The position numbers were made by a program, and so were the translations under genes. From Seonamhaeicola sp. ML3 (GTDB lineage: Bacteria > Bacteroidota > Bacteroidia > Flavobacteriales > Flavobacteriaceae), in assembly GCF_023273855.1 (NCBI RefSeq), contig NZ_CP096884.1, forward strand, positions 3,038,001 to 3,102,000: DNA of 64,000 nucleotides, given 5' to 3'. The notes under the pieces were generated by a model. The model did not search any database and was not told where the DNA came from. It saw only the letters and a program-made list of their open reading frames with translations. Shown here piece after piece: positions 52,671-63,837 of the stretch. Numbering within the stretch: the stretch's first letter is position 1; each line of letters opens with the position of its first letter.

Positions 52671-53693
52671 CTATATCCCTTTAGCACGCTTATAAATAGT
52701 CGATAAGATTTCAACAAAATCTACTTCACCACGTTCAAAAGGTTTCATATTGAGCCTATTATTGGCTTTATAAAGTAAAAAACTAAAGACGGCTGAATTA
52801 GGGTCTTTTTCATCGGCTAAAGGGTATCTTAAATCATTGTATTTAAATTGATTATCACCCAAATCATAAACGCTATAATACCCGTTACTAAACCAGGCTA
52901 ATTCTGCAATATCGCTATATTCATCTGGTTTTAAATCGCGCTGCTTAGGAAGCGTCGAAAGTTCTAAAAATTTTGCTTCGGAATCAAAAATGGAATAATA
53001 CCCCATCAAATAGTTATCTTCTGTTTCGGCTACACCATACCATAAAAAATTACTAAATAAGGTAGGCTGTACAAAATATCGTGTGTATTCAATGTTCTTA
53101 TCTTCCAAAGAGCTTTTAAACACATTATCTATGTAATACCGATTAACCAATGTTAACATCATGTAGACGGAACTTATAACAATGCCTCTTTTTAACCAGA
53201 CACGACGCCTAGCAGATTTTCTATTAAAGAACATTAAAATAATAATACAGATTAAAAAGGGTAAGGTGTAAAACAAATCAACTACGGCAATATTGTTGAA
53301 GGCCACCCTATAATTCCTAAATGGCGCAAAAAGTAGTGTGCCAAAAGGTGTAAAGGCATCTAAGATAGCATGGGTTAACAGAGATAAAAAGAACAACCAA
53401 ATCCAATCTTTTAGAGTTGTAGTTCCCTTCCTGCTTTTGGAATCGTACAATTTAAAAGTAAGCCATCCGAAGGCAAACGCTCCTAAAATAGCAAATACAA
53501 TGGAATGCATAAACCCACGATGGAATAGCATGGCATCGATTTCGTTTCCAAAAATCCAACGCCCTACAAAAACATCCAAATCTGGAATGGTACCTCCAAT
53601 TGCTCCGAAAAGTATGGCCTTATTTCCTATTCTTTTTCCTAAAGATGCTTCCCCACAGGCCGCTCCTAATACAATTTGAGTTAACGAATCCAT
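52671..53693 (-). CDS. Membrane-bound metal-dependent hydrolase (YdjM/DUF457-like)
   Basis: The 340-residue protein starts MDSLTQIVLGAACGEA, typical of the family, and has IPDLDVF, FHRGFMHSIVF and LTHAILDAFTPFGT as the likely metal-binding histidines and aspartates. Several transmembrane helices occupy the N-terminal 200 residues; the rest is soluble. The precise reaction is unknown. It is transcribed with the CPBP gene (gap 20 bp). Confidence 0.85.
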   Translation of the reverse strand: MDSLTQIVLGAACGEASLGKRIGNKAILFGAIGGTIPDLDVFVGRWIFGNEIDAMLFHRGFMHSIVFAILGAFAFGWLTFKLYDSKSRKGTTTLKDWIWLFFLSLLTHAILDAFTPFGTLLFAPFRNYRVAFNNIAVVDLFYTLPFLICIIILMFFNRKSARRRVWLKRGIVISSVYMMLTLVNRYYIDNVFKSSLEDKNIEYTRYFVQPTLFSNFLWYGVAETEDNYLMGYYSIFDSEAKFLELSTLPKQRDLKPDEYSDIAELAWFSNGYYSVYDLGDNQFKYNDLRYPLADEKDPNSAVFSFLLYKANNRLNMKPFERGEVDFVEILSTIYKRAKGI

Positions 53694-53732
53694 ATTTATA
53701 GATAGTAAAATGCTTGTCTTAATCTAATGTTT

Positions 53733-53767
53733 GTCTCCTCGAGCGGAGTCGAGAGGCTCGACCTGAC
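53733..53767. repeat. REP-like element
   Basis: CTCGAGCGGAGTCGAG and then GGCTCGACCTGAC form a GC-rich palindromic unit. The related piece AGGTTGAGCGGAGTCGAAAC overlaps the NUDIX start at about 27810-27830, indicating a dispersed family. Confidence 0.6.
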
Positions 53768-53877
53768 AATTAGAAACAAAATCAAAACCCAAACAAAAGT
53801 ACAGAACTATTTCCATTTGCAAACATGCCCCTAAAATCGTAACATTACATGTAAAATTACAAACTGCACGCCTTTCT

Positions 53878-55362
53878 ATGGACAGTCAAGATATCACCCC
53901 AAGACAACCTCAAGACGAAAATATTATAACCAACAAAGAACTGAACATTTGGGAAGCCTTAATTCCTGTTTTCGCTTTAGTAGCTATGCTATTTTACAAT
54001 GTATTTTTTGTTTACGGTGATGATGCCTTGAGCGGAAGCAATCAATTCATTTTGTTACTTGGAGCTGCTGTTGCTGCTATTGTTGGTTTTTTTAATAAGG
54101 TATCCTACAAACAAATGCTCGATGAAGTTGCCGAAAACATAAAATCAACATCGGGAGCGATTTTAATTTTATTAATGGTTGGGGCACTTGCCGGAACATG
54201 GCTTATAAGCGGCATTATTCCGTCTATGATTTACTACGGACTACAAATACTCAATCCAACCATATTTTTGGCTGCGTGCGTAATTATTTGTGCCATTATC
54301 TCTATAGCGACTGGAAGTTCTTGGACAACCTCGGCAACCGTTGGTATTGCCTTGATTGGTATTGCAAAAACCTTGGATGTTTCGGTGGGTATGACTGCCG
54401 GTGCCGTTCTATCCGGGGCTTACTTTGGTGATAAAATGTCTCCTTTAAGCGATACTACCAATCTGGCACCCGCTATGGCTGGCGGTGAGCTATTCTCACA
54501 TATTAGGTACATGGCATTAACAACAGTACCTACTATTGTAATTACACTTATTATTTTTATCATTATAGGGTTTACGATAAACACTACCGGCACACCAGAT
54601 ATCTCCGATAAATTAGCTTCAATAGACGCTGCCTTTACTATTTCTCCTTGGCTTTTTGTAGTACCAGCTATTGTTATTTTTATGATTGTAAAGAAAACAC
54701 CGCCTTTGGTTGCCCTTTTAGTCGGAACTTTATTAGGTGGTATTGCAGCTATTATTGCGCAACCCAATATTGTTATGGCTATTGCAGAAGCAGAAGCCTT
54801 GACATTTAAATCGGCCTATAAAGGTGTCATGAATGCCATAACGGTAGATTCGGCCGTACAAACCACCGATACCGAGTTAAACGACCTATTTTCCTCTGGT
54901 GGTATGAAAGGGATGCTCGGCACAATCTGGCTCATCATCTGTGCCATGGTTTTTGGTGGCGTTATGGATGCTATTGGAGCACTTTCTAAAATAAGTGCCT
55001 CACTATTGAGTTTTGCGTCTTCGGTATTTGGACTTTTCGCCAGCACAGTAGCCAGCTGCTTGGCTTTGAACTTTACAGCATCAGATCAATACTTGGCCTT
55101 AGTTGTACCAGGAAAAATGTTTAAAAAAGCCTACGAAAACAAAGGTTTAGCTCCAGAAAACTTAAGTAGAACTCTAGAAGACTCTGGAACCGTTACTTCG
55201 GTGTTAATTCCTTGGAATACCTGTGGCGCTTATCAATCGGGTGTTTTAGGTGTTCCCGTAGTCGATTATTTAGCCTTTGCTATTTTTAATTGGTTAAGTC
55301 CGTTTATGACATTATTATTCGCTGCCTTCAGAATTAAAATCAAACAAATTACCAGCAAATAA
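53878..55362 (+). CDS. nhaC: Na+/H+ antiporter, NhaC family
   Basis: The 494-residue protein has about 11-12 transmembrane helices. Family-typical segments: SSWTTSATVGIALIGIA, VLSGAYFGDKMSPLSDTTNLAPA (a strong NhaC signature), and a C-terminal IPWNTCGAYQSGVLGVP. It exchanges sodium for protons across the inner membrane. It is preceded by a REP element and stands alone. Confidence 0.9.
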   Translation: MDSQDITPRQPQDENIITNKELNIWEALIPVFALVAMLFYNVFFVYGDDALSGSNQFILLLGAAVAAIVGFFNKVSYKQMLDEVAENIKSTSGAILILLMVGALAGTWLISGIIPSMIYYGLQILNPTIFLAACVIICAIISIATGSSWTTSATVGIALIGIAKTLDVSVGMTAGAVLSGAYFGDKMSPLSDTTNLAPAMAGGELFSHIRYMALTTVPTIVITLIIFIIIGFTINTTGTPDISDKLASIDAAFTISPWLFVVPAIVIFMIVKKTPPLVALLVGTLLGGIAAIIAQPNIVMAIAEAEALTFKSAYKGVMNAITVDSAVQTTDTELNDLFSSGGMKGMLGTIWLIICAMVFGGVMDAIGALSKISASLLSFASSVFGLFASTVASCLALNFTASDQYLALVVPGKMFKKAYENKGLAPENLSRTLEDSGTVTSVLIPWNTCGAYQSGVLGVPVVDYLAFAIFNWLSPFMTLLFAAFRIKIKQITSK

Positions 55363-55503
55363 CCCCGCCTTTAGAAATTATTCGTTTTTAATAATTAGAT
55401 AATTTTCAGCCTTATTTTTTTGCAAATCAACAAAATAAGACCTCCTTTTTTTCATCCATATTCAATTACTATCGAATGATAAGATTTTATAATAGAATTC
55501 TAT

Positions 55504-55532
55504 TTTGAAACTTATGCATTTGACTAATTTTG
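55504..55532 (+). promoter_or_regulatory. Promoter of the 2-Cys peroxiredoxin gene
   Basis: TTTG at 55504-55507 and TAATTTTG (TAnnTTTG) at 55525-55532, 17 bp apart. The -7 box is 44 bp before the ATG at 55577. Confidence 0.5.
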
Positions 55533-55576
55533 CGGTTGAATTTAACGTAAACAATAAAATTTAAAAACGAATTAAT

Positions 55577-56221
55577 ATGGCATTTGTAGGGAAAAAATTT
55601 CCAAATTTAAGCGTAGACGCAATGAACGAAATGGGAGACACATTTAAAGTAAACGTTCTTGAAGAAGCGGTAAATAACAAGAAAAAAGTAGTTTTATTTT
55701 GGTACCCAAAAGATTTCACATTTGTATGTCCTACCGAGTTGCACGCATTTCAAGCAGCAGTTGCTGAGTTTGAAAAAAGAAACACCATAGTTATTGGTGC
55801 ATCTTGTGATACTCCAGAGGTTCACTTTGCATGGTTAAGCACTGCTAAAGACAACGGTGGTATCGAAGGTGTAACCTATTCGCTTTTGGCCGATTCTAAC
55901 AGAAACCTAGCCTCTACTTTAGGGATTTTAGATATTACAAACGAAACTTACAACGAAGAAACCGGAGCTGTGTTGGTTGAAGGTGATAACGTAACTTACA
56001 GAGCGACTTACATTATCGATGAAGAAGGTATTGTACAGCACGAAAGTATAAACAACATGCCTTTAGGTAGAAACGTTCAGGAATACCTAAGATTGGTAGA
56101 TGCATTAACTCACGTACAAGAAAAAGGAGAAGTTTGTCCAGCAAACTGGGAAGAAGGTAAAGAAGCTATGGGCGCAAATGCTAAAGCTACAGCAGAGTAT
56201 TTAGCGGCTCACGTAAACTAA
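55577..56221 (+). CDS. 2-Cys peroxiredoxin (AhpC/Prx1 type)
   Basis: The 214-residue peroxidase has the peroxidatic cysteine in DFTFVCPTE (Cys51) and the resolving cysteine in GEVCPANW (Cys187), as in typical 2-Cys enzymes. It reduces hydrogen peroxide and organic peroxides. A thioredoxin-fold gene, its likely reductant, follows after a REP element. No ahpF is adjacent. Confidence 0.93.
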   Translation: MAFVGKKFPNLSVDAMNEMGDTFKVNVLEEAVNNKKKVVLFWYPKDFTFVCPTELHAFQAAVAEFEKRNTIVIGASCDTPEVHFAWLSTAKDNGGIEGVTYSLLADSNRNLASTLGILDITNETYNEETGAVLVEGDNVTYRATYIIDEEGIVQHESINNMPLGRNVQEYLRLVDALTHVQEKGEVCPANWEEGKEAMGANAKATAEYLAAHVN

Positions 56222-56237
56222 AAATAGTTAAACGTAA

Positions 56238-56301
56238 TTGCGAACAAAGTGAAGCAATCTTTTTAAGTTGAATAGATTGCTTCGTTTTACTCGCAACGAC
56301 A
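56238..56301. repeat. REP-like inverted repeat
   Basis: TTGCGAACAAAGTGAAGCAATCT pairs with AGATTGCTTCGTTTTACTCGCAA around a 15-base centre. The unit matches the dispersed 'gcaatct...agattgc' family. It lies between the peroxiredoxin and thioredoxin genes and could stabilise the upstream transcript. Confidence 0.8.
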
Positions 56302-56315
56302 TAAAAAATTGCATT

Positions 56316-56624
56316 ATGGTAAAAGAATTAGAACAAGACAACCTAGAAAGCCTAGTAAAAGAAAACAATACTGTTGTAGTACAATATTCGGCTACATGGT
56401 GTGGTAACTGCCGCATTATGAAACCTAAGGTAAAGAAATTGGCTTCAGAACTAGAAGATGTAACCTTTGTTATTGCCGATGCAGAAAAGTTCCCAGAATC
56501 GAGAAAGTTGGCTACGGTAGACAATTTACCAACCTTCGCTACTTTTAAAAACGGCGCTTTTGTAAACCAAGTACAAACCAACAGGTTTGATGTTTTAAAA
56601 ACACTTGTAGAAGAGGTTGCTTAA
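56316..56624 (+). CDS. Thioredoxin-family protein
   Basis: From the ATG at 56316 the product is 102 residues, the size of one thioredoxin domain. The active site is WCGNC (Cys29, Cys32) rather than WCGPC, and a cis-proline follows in NLPTFATF. It is a disulfide reductase that probably reduces the peroxiredoxin encoded upstream. A longer frame back to 56268 would translate the REP element and is rejected. Confidence 0.88.
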   Translation: MVKELEQDNLESLVKENNTVVVQYSATWCGNCRIMKPKVKKLASELEDVTFVIADAEKFPESRKLATVDNLPTFATFKNGAFVNQVQTNRFDVLKTLVEEVA

Positions 56625-56701
56625 TAGATTTCCGTTTTCACGGAAATGAAACACAATTAATCATAAAAAAGTTTCTTCCCTTTGGGAAGACGGAAGATGG
56701 G

Positions 56702-56959
56702 ATGAAGTTACCAGTAATTAAACATTTAACTCAATTTATTGAGGAAAACGACGAAGATTTTGTTGTTGAAACTATTGAAACGCTAGAGGCCTTAACCGAA
56801 GTACCTTCGCTTAAAGATGAAGAACTGGATGTTATAGGGGAATTAATCTCTAACATGTACGGTGCCATTGAAGTGAATAAAATGGTAAAAGAAGGCGCAC
56901 CCAAAAAAGAGGCATTAAATAGTTTTATGCAACGGGTTCTTGGTTCCATAGACACATAA
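56702..56959 (+). CDS. Small conserved acidic protein (DUF6952-like)
   Basis: The 85-residue, all-helical, acidic protein (MKLPVIKHLTQFIEENDED...) has no cysteine or metal motif. I recall small proteins of this type immediately after a thioredoxin and peroxiredoxin in Flavobacteriaceae, so a link to peroxide metabolism is likely, but the family name is from memory. A palindromic TTCCCTTTGGGAAG repeat piece precedes it at about 56668-56687. Confidence 0.65.
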   Translation: MKLPVIKHLTQFIEENDEDFVVETIETLEALTEVPSLKDEELDVIGELISNMYGAIEVNKMVKEGAPKKEALNSFMQRVLGSIDT

Positions 56960-56981
56960 TTGAAAAAGAAAAATGGAATTT

Positions 56982-57011
56982 AAAAGCCACTTCATAACGA
57001 AGTGGTTTTTT
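56982..57011 (+). terminator. Terminator of the peroxiredoxin-thioredoxin operon
   Basis: AAAAGCCACTTC / GAAGTGGTTTTT hairpin with a 5-base loop and a T7 run. Confidence 0.88.
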
Positions 57012-57122
57012 TATTGCAAAAGATTGAATTTGTAGAATTTTTCATCTACTTTCGTTTAATATGCGGATATACTGCATTAAAATGACGCATATTCTTAAGT
57101 TGATAATTTTTAATAAACTCAT

Positions 57123-58007
57123 ATGAAGATTAAAGAATTAAAAAAACATTTCTCAGAACTTACCGAAGAATTAGCACTTAATTACAAAGAAAATGTAAAC
57201 AGCGGAATGTCGTATTTTGAAAAATTAGCTGGGTTTCGAAAAGCAATAAACAAATTAGAGAAAACAGGCTTGTTAATAGATGAAATAAACGAACTACGTT
57301 CTAGTGCAATTTTCACAACAAATAAAGATAGAATTTCATTAAACATAAATGAAGCTCTCCCATTAAAGGTAAAATTAGATAATTTAATAAATCTTGTAGG
57401 CTCTTTAAGTACGAGTTTCAAAGAAATTACTGGAGAGACAAGTGAAAATAGTATAAGCATTAAGCTTCCTGAAGTAACTGATTTTGAAGACCTTTCTAAA
57501 TTTAGTTCCGATTTTCATAAAATTCTATCTCAAGCTATTGTAAATGATGAAATAAACGGACAAGTTAGAATTGACGGTGTAGAAAATGGTTCAATTTGGT
57601 TAGATGTTTATTTAGGAACCTCTGCTGCTGTTACTTTGATTGGAAGTTTAACTTGGTCAGCTGCTGTTATTTTTAAAAAATTTAAAGAAGGACAATTAAT
57701 TGAACAACACGTGAAATCATTAGAGATTAAAAATGATAGCTTGAAAGAAATTCAGGAAAAACAGAAACAAGCGCTTGACTTAATGATTGAAGCTGAAGCT
57801 AGGTCGTTATATAATGAAAGTTTTGAGGGTGATAACAATGAGCAGATTGAACGACTTAAATTATCTGTTAAAATGCTTTCTAACTTAATTGAAAAGGGAG
57901 CAGAAATCCACCCAGCTTTAAATCAACCAGAACAAGTTTCAAATTTATTTCCTGATATGAAAAAATTAAATTCACTTGAAAGTAGAATAAAAAAATTAGA
58001 AGAATAA
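57123..58007 (+). CDS. Membrane-anchored coiled-coil protein, unknown, accessory
   Basis: The 294-residue protein has a helical N-terminus, a beta-like middle (SIWLDVYLG, about 157-165), a single glycine/serine-rich transmembrane helix (about 166-186, SAAVTLIGSLTWSAAVIF) and a C-terminal coiled coil (about 195-245, then ESRIKKLEE at the end). I recognise no family. It is flanked upstream by an ATATGCG / CGCATAT inverted repeat (57059-57092) and downstream by an attC-like stem, which suggests a mobile or cassette-type gene. Confidence 0.55.
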   Translation: MKIKELKKHFSELTEELALNYKENVNSGMSYFEKLAGFRKAINKLEKTGLLIDEINELRSSAIFTTNKDRISLNINEALPLKVKLDNLINLVGSLSTSFKEITGETSENSISIKLPEVTDFEDLSKFSSDFHKILSQAIVNDEINGQVRIDGVENGSIWLDVYLGTSAAVTLIGSLTWSAAVIFKKFKEGQLIEQHVKSLEIKNDSLKEIQEKQKQALDLMIEAEARSLYNESFEGDNNEQIERLKLSVKMLSNLIEKGAEIHPALNQPEQVSNLFPDMKKLNSLESRIKKLEE

Positions 58008-58014
58008 AACCATT

Positions 58015-58142
58015 TAACAACACGTGTATATTTCATTGCTAATTAGAGTATACTTACGAAAATCTTCGTGGATTTTCAGCTCGGCGTGTACTTGTAAAGT
58101 TCAGTACTAGCCCACGCAACAACCCATAAACGAGACAGTTAT
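58015..58142. repeat. Long imperfect stem-loop between accessory genes, attC-like
   Basis: The ~128-bp segment begins TAAC and ends GTTA. Successive arms can pair: CGTGTAT with ATAAACG, TTGC with GCAA, and a central perfect GAAAATC / GATTTTC hairpin at 58058-58077. The layout of outer AAC/GTT ends around a long imperfect palindrome recalls integron attC sites. I remember similar elements beside single accessory genes in Flavobacteriales; no integrase gene is in the window. Confidence 0.5.
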
Positions 58143-58163
58143 TAAACAATAAAAAATAAACTA

Positions 58164-58745
58164 ATGAACATTAAAAAATTAACTCTAATACTTTTCCTGT
58201 TTATTTCTACAAACTTAATTGCCCAAAATGAAATAATATTTGGAATAAAAGCTGGTGGAAATTTCTCTGGATTTCATACAGGAAAAAGTGCTGGAACCGA
58301 CACTTTTGGAATTAGCATTGGAGGAATGGCTGAATATGAATTAAGTAGTTTATTCTCTCTTCAAGCCGAACTACTTTATAACTCTAGAGGAGGGAAATTT
58401 TCTGGAGATGGTTCTAACCCAAATGATTTTGGGTTCGATGCTAAATTGAGTTACTTAGATATTCCTGTTCAGGGAAAAATTTACTTTGTTGAAAAAATGA
58501 GTTTTGATTTTGGAACTCAATTTGGGTTTTTAATAAATGACAAAGGAGAATTATATTCTGGTGAAGAAGTTGATTTAGTCAATACTAATACTGTTGATTT
58601 ATCAATAAATGGAGGATTCAGCTACAAGTTTGAAAATAATATGGTAATTCAAACTAGATATAATTTTGGGTTAACTGAAGTATTCGAAAATGAGAGATTT
58701 AAAACCTCAATGATTAGTTTATCACTCGGTTATTATTTCAATTAA
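58164..58745 (+). CDS. Outer-membrane beta-barrel protein (PorT-like)
   Basis: The 193-residue protein has a signal peptide (MNIKKLTLILFLFISTNLIAQ) and then FGIKAGGNFSGFHTG, the typical start of small eight-stranded barrels annotated as 'porin family' or PorT in Bacteroidetes. It ends in aromatic SLSLGYYFN, as outer-membrane barrels do. It lies directly after the attC-like element and is probably an accessory gene. The 172 bp downstream hold only a weak AAACGAAA / TTTCGTTT hairpin (58879-58905). Confidence 0.75.
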   Translation: MNIKKLTLILFLFISTNLIAQNEIIFGIKAGGNFSGFHTGKSAGTDTFGISIGGMAEYELSSLFSLQAELLYNSRGGKFSGDGSNPNDFGFDAKLSYLDIPVQGKIYFVEKMSFDFGTQFGFLINDKGELYSGEEVDLVNTNTVDLSINGGFSYKFENNMVIQTRYNFGLTEVFENERFKTSMISLSLGYYFN

Positions 58746-58917
58746 AAAAACGTTGGTTTGTAATAGTAAAAAAAATTACTATCCAGTTAAATTAAATATA
58801 ATTGCTCGTTTGCTAGTTTTTGATTTTCCTTTGGAAAAACCTCGCGCTCAAACACAACTTTCCTTGTAAAAACTCGTTAAACGAAAAAAGAAATAAATTT
58901 CGTTTTGTAAAAACTTA

Positions 58918-59385
58918 TTACAGTAACTCTACAACTTCCTTAAACCCCTTCGCTTTAGCATAATCTAAAGCTGTTTTACTGTTGTTATCGGTTATGTTAG
59001 GGTCGGCGTTTTCCTTTAAAAGGAATGCTACCATGTCTGTTTTGTTATACATCGCAGCAAAAATTAGCGGTGTTACACCTTGGTTGTTTTTAGCATTAAT
59101 ATTAGCACCGTGTTTTACAAGTAAACTGGCTATACTTTTATTGCCTTTAAAAGCGACGCCTATAAGCGCAGTATTCCCAGAGGCATCGGTAGCATCTACT
59201 TCGGCTTTATGCTTTAAGAGTAATGCTACAATAGGTTGCTTATCAAAATAAGTAGCAAAAATTAGCGGTGTAAAGCCACGCTGATCTCTAGCAAATACTA
59301 ATTCTGGCTGAGATTGTAAAAGTTGCTCAACCTGTTGTTCGTCTCCAGATTGTACCGCTTCAAAAAATATAGTAGTATCGTTCAT
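58918..59385 (-). CDS. Ankyrin-repeat protein, KatG partner candidate
   Basis: The 155-residue protein consists of about four ankyrin repeats (GFTPLIFATYFDKQPIVALLLKH, GNTALIGVAFKGNKSIASLLVKH, GVTPLIFAAMYNKTDMVAFLLKE and a partial last one). No signal peptide is seen. It is downstream of katG on the same strand with a 154-bp gap. In Pseudomonas an ankyrin protein (AnkB) is encoded next to catalase and supports its activity, so a similar role is plausible here. Confidence 0.85.
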   Translation of the reverse strand: MNDTTIFFEAVQSGDEQQVEQLLQSQPELVFARDQRGFTPLIFATYFDKQPIVALLLKHKAEVDATDASGNTALIGVAFKGNKSIASLLVKHGANINAKNNQGVTPLIFAAMYNKTDMVAFLLKENADPNITDNNSKTALDYAKAKGFKEVVELL

Positions 59386-59539
59386 ATATTTCTAAAATTA
59401 CTTTTTATTATTCCTGTAATAAGTGCTTAACTGGTTTTCTGAACCTAGGGAAAGTGCTAAACACCGTTTTATTAAAAAAAATTGGGACAAACATGAAAAT
59501 CCATATTCATCCCAACTCAAAACTAACAAAAAACTAAAC

Positions 59540-61753
<2,214 letters not shown>

Positions 61754-61972
61754 TCATAAATTCTTGTGAGTAGCATAAAATTACTAAATCTTTACATGCA
61801 AAATGTTTAGCGACATCTTAATATGTTATATCAAAATTGATAAAACCTATCATTCTACAAAAACCCATAGTTTTATTATATACTAAACCTCACTAAACAA
61901 AAAGAATGTATTGATTGTAGGTTGATCATTTTATTTATTCTTATTTTAGATTAAAAATTAAAACAGTAAAAC

Positions 61973-62473
61973 ATGGCTAATATCACTTTGGGAGGAAATC
62001 CTGTAAACACCAATGGAGAGCTACCAGAAGTAGGTTCTCAAATTTTAGATTTTGAATTGGTTGCTACCGATTTAAGTAGTAAAACTCTAAACGATTTTAA
62101 GGGCTCTAGGCTTATATTAAATATATTTCCTAGTGTTAACACTGGAGTTTGTTCTGCTTCAGTAAGACAGTTTAATGTAGAAGCTGCTGAATTAGAGAAT
62201 ACCAAAGTTTTATGTATTTCTAGGGATTTACCCTTTGCCCAAGAGCAATTTTGTGCAGCTGAAGGTATTGAAAACGTTGTTATGCTATCTGATTACAAAA
62301 CCGGAGCGTTTGGAAACAACTATGGCCTAACCATGACTAATGGTATTTTCGATGCATTACACTCCAGATGTGTTATTGTAACGGATGAAACCGGAAAAGT
62401 ATTATACACCGAACAAGTACCAGAAATTGGTCAAGAACCAAATTATAAAGCCGCTCTAGAAGTGCTTTATTAA
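61973..62473 (+). CDS. tpx: Thiol peroxidase
   Basis: The 166-residue atypical 2-Cys peroxiredoxin has the peroxidatic Cys60 in NTGVCSAS and the resolving Cys94 in QFCAAEG, at almost the E. coli positions. It prefers lipid hydroperoxides and is reduced by thioredoxin. It is followed 6 bp later by dgkA. Confidence 0.95.
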   Translation: MANITLGGNPVNTNGELPEVGSQILDFELVATDLSSKTLNDFKGSRLILNIFPSVNTGVCSASVRQFNVEAAELENTKVLCISRDLPFAQEQFCAAEGIENVVMLSDYKTGAFGNNYGLTMTNGIFDALHSRCVIVTDETGKVLYTEQVPEIGQEPNYKAALEVLY

Positions 62474-62479
62474 CGAATT

Positions 62480-62848
62480 ATGGAAAAAAAAGAATCCTTC
62501 TTAGTAAACCGACTTAGGAGCGTTGGCTATGCCTACAAGGGTGCAAAATACCTTATTAAAACTGAGGCTAGCATTAAGATACAAATAGTCATAATGGTTC
62601 TGGTTACCTTAGCAGGATTCTTTTTTAACATATCTACCACAGAGTGGGCGCTACAATGTTTTGCCATTGCACTTGTTATGTCTACCGAAGGTGTTAACAC
62701 AGCCATAGAGGCCGTTGCCGATTTTATCCATCCAGAGCATCATAAAAAAATAGGCATTATTAAAGATATTTCTGCAGGTGCTGTATTTATTGCTGCCACA
62801 TTCGCCGTAATAATAGGCCTTATCATATACATCCCAAAGTTGCTATAG
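62480..62848 (+). CDS. dgkA: Diacylglycerol/undecaprenol kinase family protein
   Basis: The 122-residue protein has three transmembrane helices. The family motif EGVNTAIEAVADFIHPEHHKKIGIIKDISAGAVFIAA is evident in split form: TEGVNTAIEAVAD, then IKDISAGAV. It phosphorylates diacylglycerol or undecaprenol in the inner membrane. It is coupled to tpx. In this family I expect ftsK next; here an accessory gene intervenes. Confidence 0.9.
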   Translation: MEKKESFLVNRLRSVGYAYKGAKYLIKTEASIKIQIVIMVLVTLAGFFFNISTTEWALQCFAIALVMSTEGVNTAIEAVADFIHPEHHKKIGIIKDISAGAVFIAATFAVIIGLIIYIPKLL

Positions 62849-62895
62849 AATTAATAGGGTGCTTTTGTTGAATGTCAGGCACAATTTACCAACTA

Positions 62896-63489
62896 ATGAA
62901 GTTTACTATTTTATTATTACTATTTTCCACGTACTCTGGGTTTAGTCAAAAAATTAAATTCAATCTCTTCTTAAAAGATTCTTGCTCAAACGAAATTGAA
63001 AGAAGTGTAAACTATCATCTTGAAAAGGACGGAATTCAATATAATATATCGGACTTTGATGGAACAGTAATTCTCTTAACAAAAGGCGAATATCAACTTG
63101 TAGCGAGCGAAATTGGAGAAGTACGCAAAATTGTAATTGATAAACTAATAAATTCAGATACTTTAAATAAGCCCAAAATCCAAGAGTATATAAAAAAATC
63201 AAACTTTTCCTTTAAGAAAGGTACAAGTCGTGAACAACTAAAAAAACTTGGAATACTTCCTAACTATAAGTTTATGAATTGCGAAAAGGTTTGTGATGGA
63301 ATTGAAATTGATTATTACTCCAATGGTAAAATCCGATTGAAAGCAGAATTTAAAAGCGGAATTGTAATTGGTGAACTAAAAAGGTATTATCAAAATGGAA
63401 AAATAAAAGAAGTTTCTGTTTATGATAATGATGGAATTTTAATTAAAAAAACTCTGTTTAACGAAAGTGGAGAAATAAAAAAAGAATAA
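62896..63489 (+). CDS. Secreted MORN-repeat protein, unknown, accessory
   Basis: From the ATG at 62896 (24 bp into a frame opening at 62872) the product is 197 residues with a signal peptide MKFTILLLLFSTYSGFSQ. The C-terminal third has MORN_2-like repeats (YSNGKIRLKAEFKSG, YYQNGKIKEVSVYDNDG). MORN_2 repeats occur in many Bacteroidetes exported proteins of unknown role. It interrupts the dgkA-ftsK order, so it is likely an insertion. Confidence 0.65.
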   Translation: MKFTILLLLFSTYSGFSQKIKFNLFLKDSCSNEIERSVNYHLEKDGIQYNISDFDGTVILLTKGEYQLVASEIGEVRKIVIDKLINSDTLNKPKIQEYIKKSNFSFKKGTSREQLKKLGILPNYKFMNCEKVCDGIEIDYYSNGKIRLKAEFKSGIVIGELKRYYQNGKIKEVSVYDNDGILIKKTLFNESGEIKKE

Positions 63490-63837
63490 AAACTGTACCC
63501 GAAAACAGCTAAATTAACTGTGATTTTGTGACTTAACGAAAGCTGTTTTCTTTCTTTAAACACGATATCTAGCTCAAACAAATCCTGTGGATTTATCCCA
63601 ACGAAATCATAGCCCAACCTTAGTAAACAACTCATCATGATTATTTAAAATAATAGGTGCCCAATAAGAACTTTGGTATCCATAAGATTATCTCGTTATT
63701 CACATTACACGCACTACCATGCAATTTTTTAAAATAAAGTTTCGTTAATGCTTGTAATTTGTATTTTTGTTTAATCATGATAACCATGACCTCTCATATA
63801 AAATTATGGGACACCAATTTGATACATTAAACTATTA
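63490..63837. other. 348-bp intergenic region before ftsK
   Basis: Apart from the hairpin at 63501-63550 I see no intact gene. On the minus strand a short stretch near 63612-63690 reads SSYWAPIILNNHDELFTKVG and then a stop, which might be the worn end of a lost gene or chance. A TATTTTTG box lies at about 63761-63768, about 70 bp before the ftsK ATG. Confidence 0.4.
63501..63550 (+). terminator. Hairpin after the MORN-repeat gene
   Basis: GAAAACAGCT / AGCTGTTTTC is a perfect 10-bp stem with a second inner pairing (TTAACTGTGA / TGACTTAA-like). It lies 12 bp past the gene stop. Confidence 0.6.

Noticed and set aside
57123-58007. Phage-defence gene
   Set aside because: The membrane-plus-coiled-coil plan is compatible, but there is no effector domain or defence neighbour to support it.
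63420-63638. Minus-strand 72-codon frame after the MORN gene
   Set aside because: It runs antisense into the MORN gene and through the hairpin; only a short stretch looks protein-like, so at most it is a relic.
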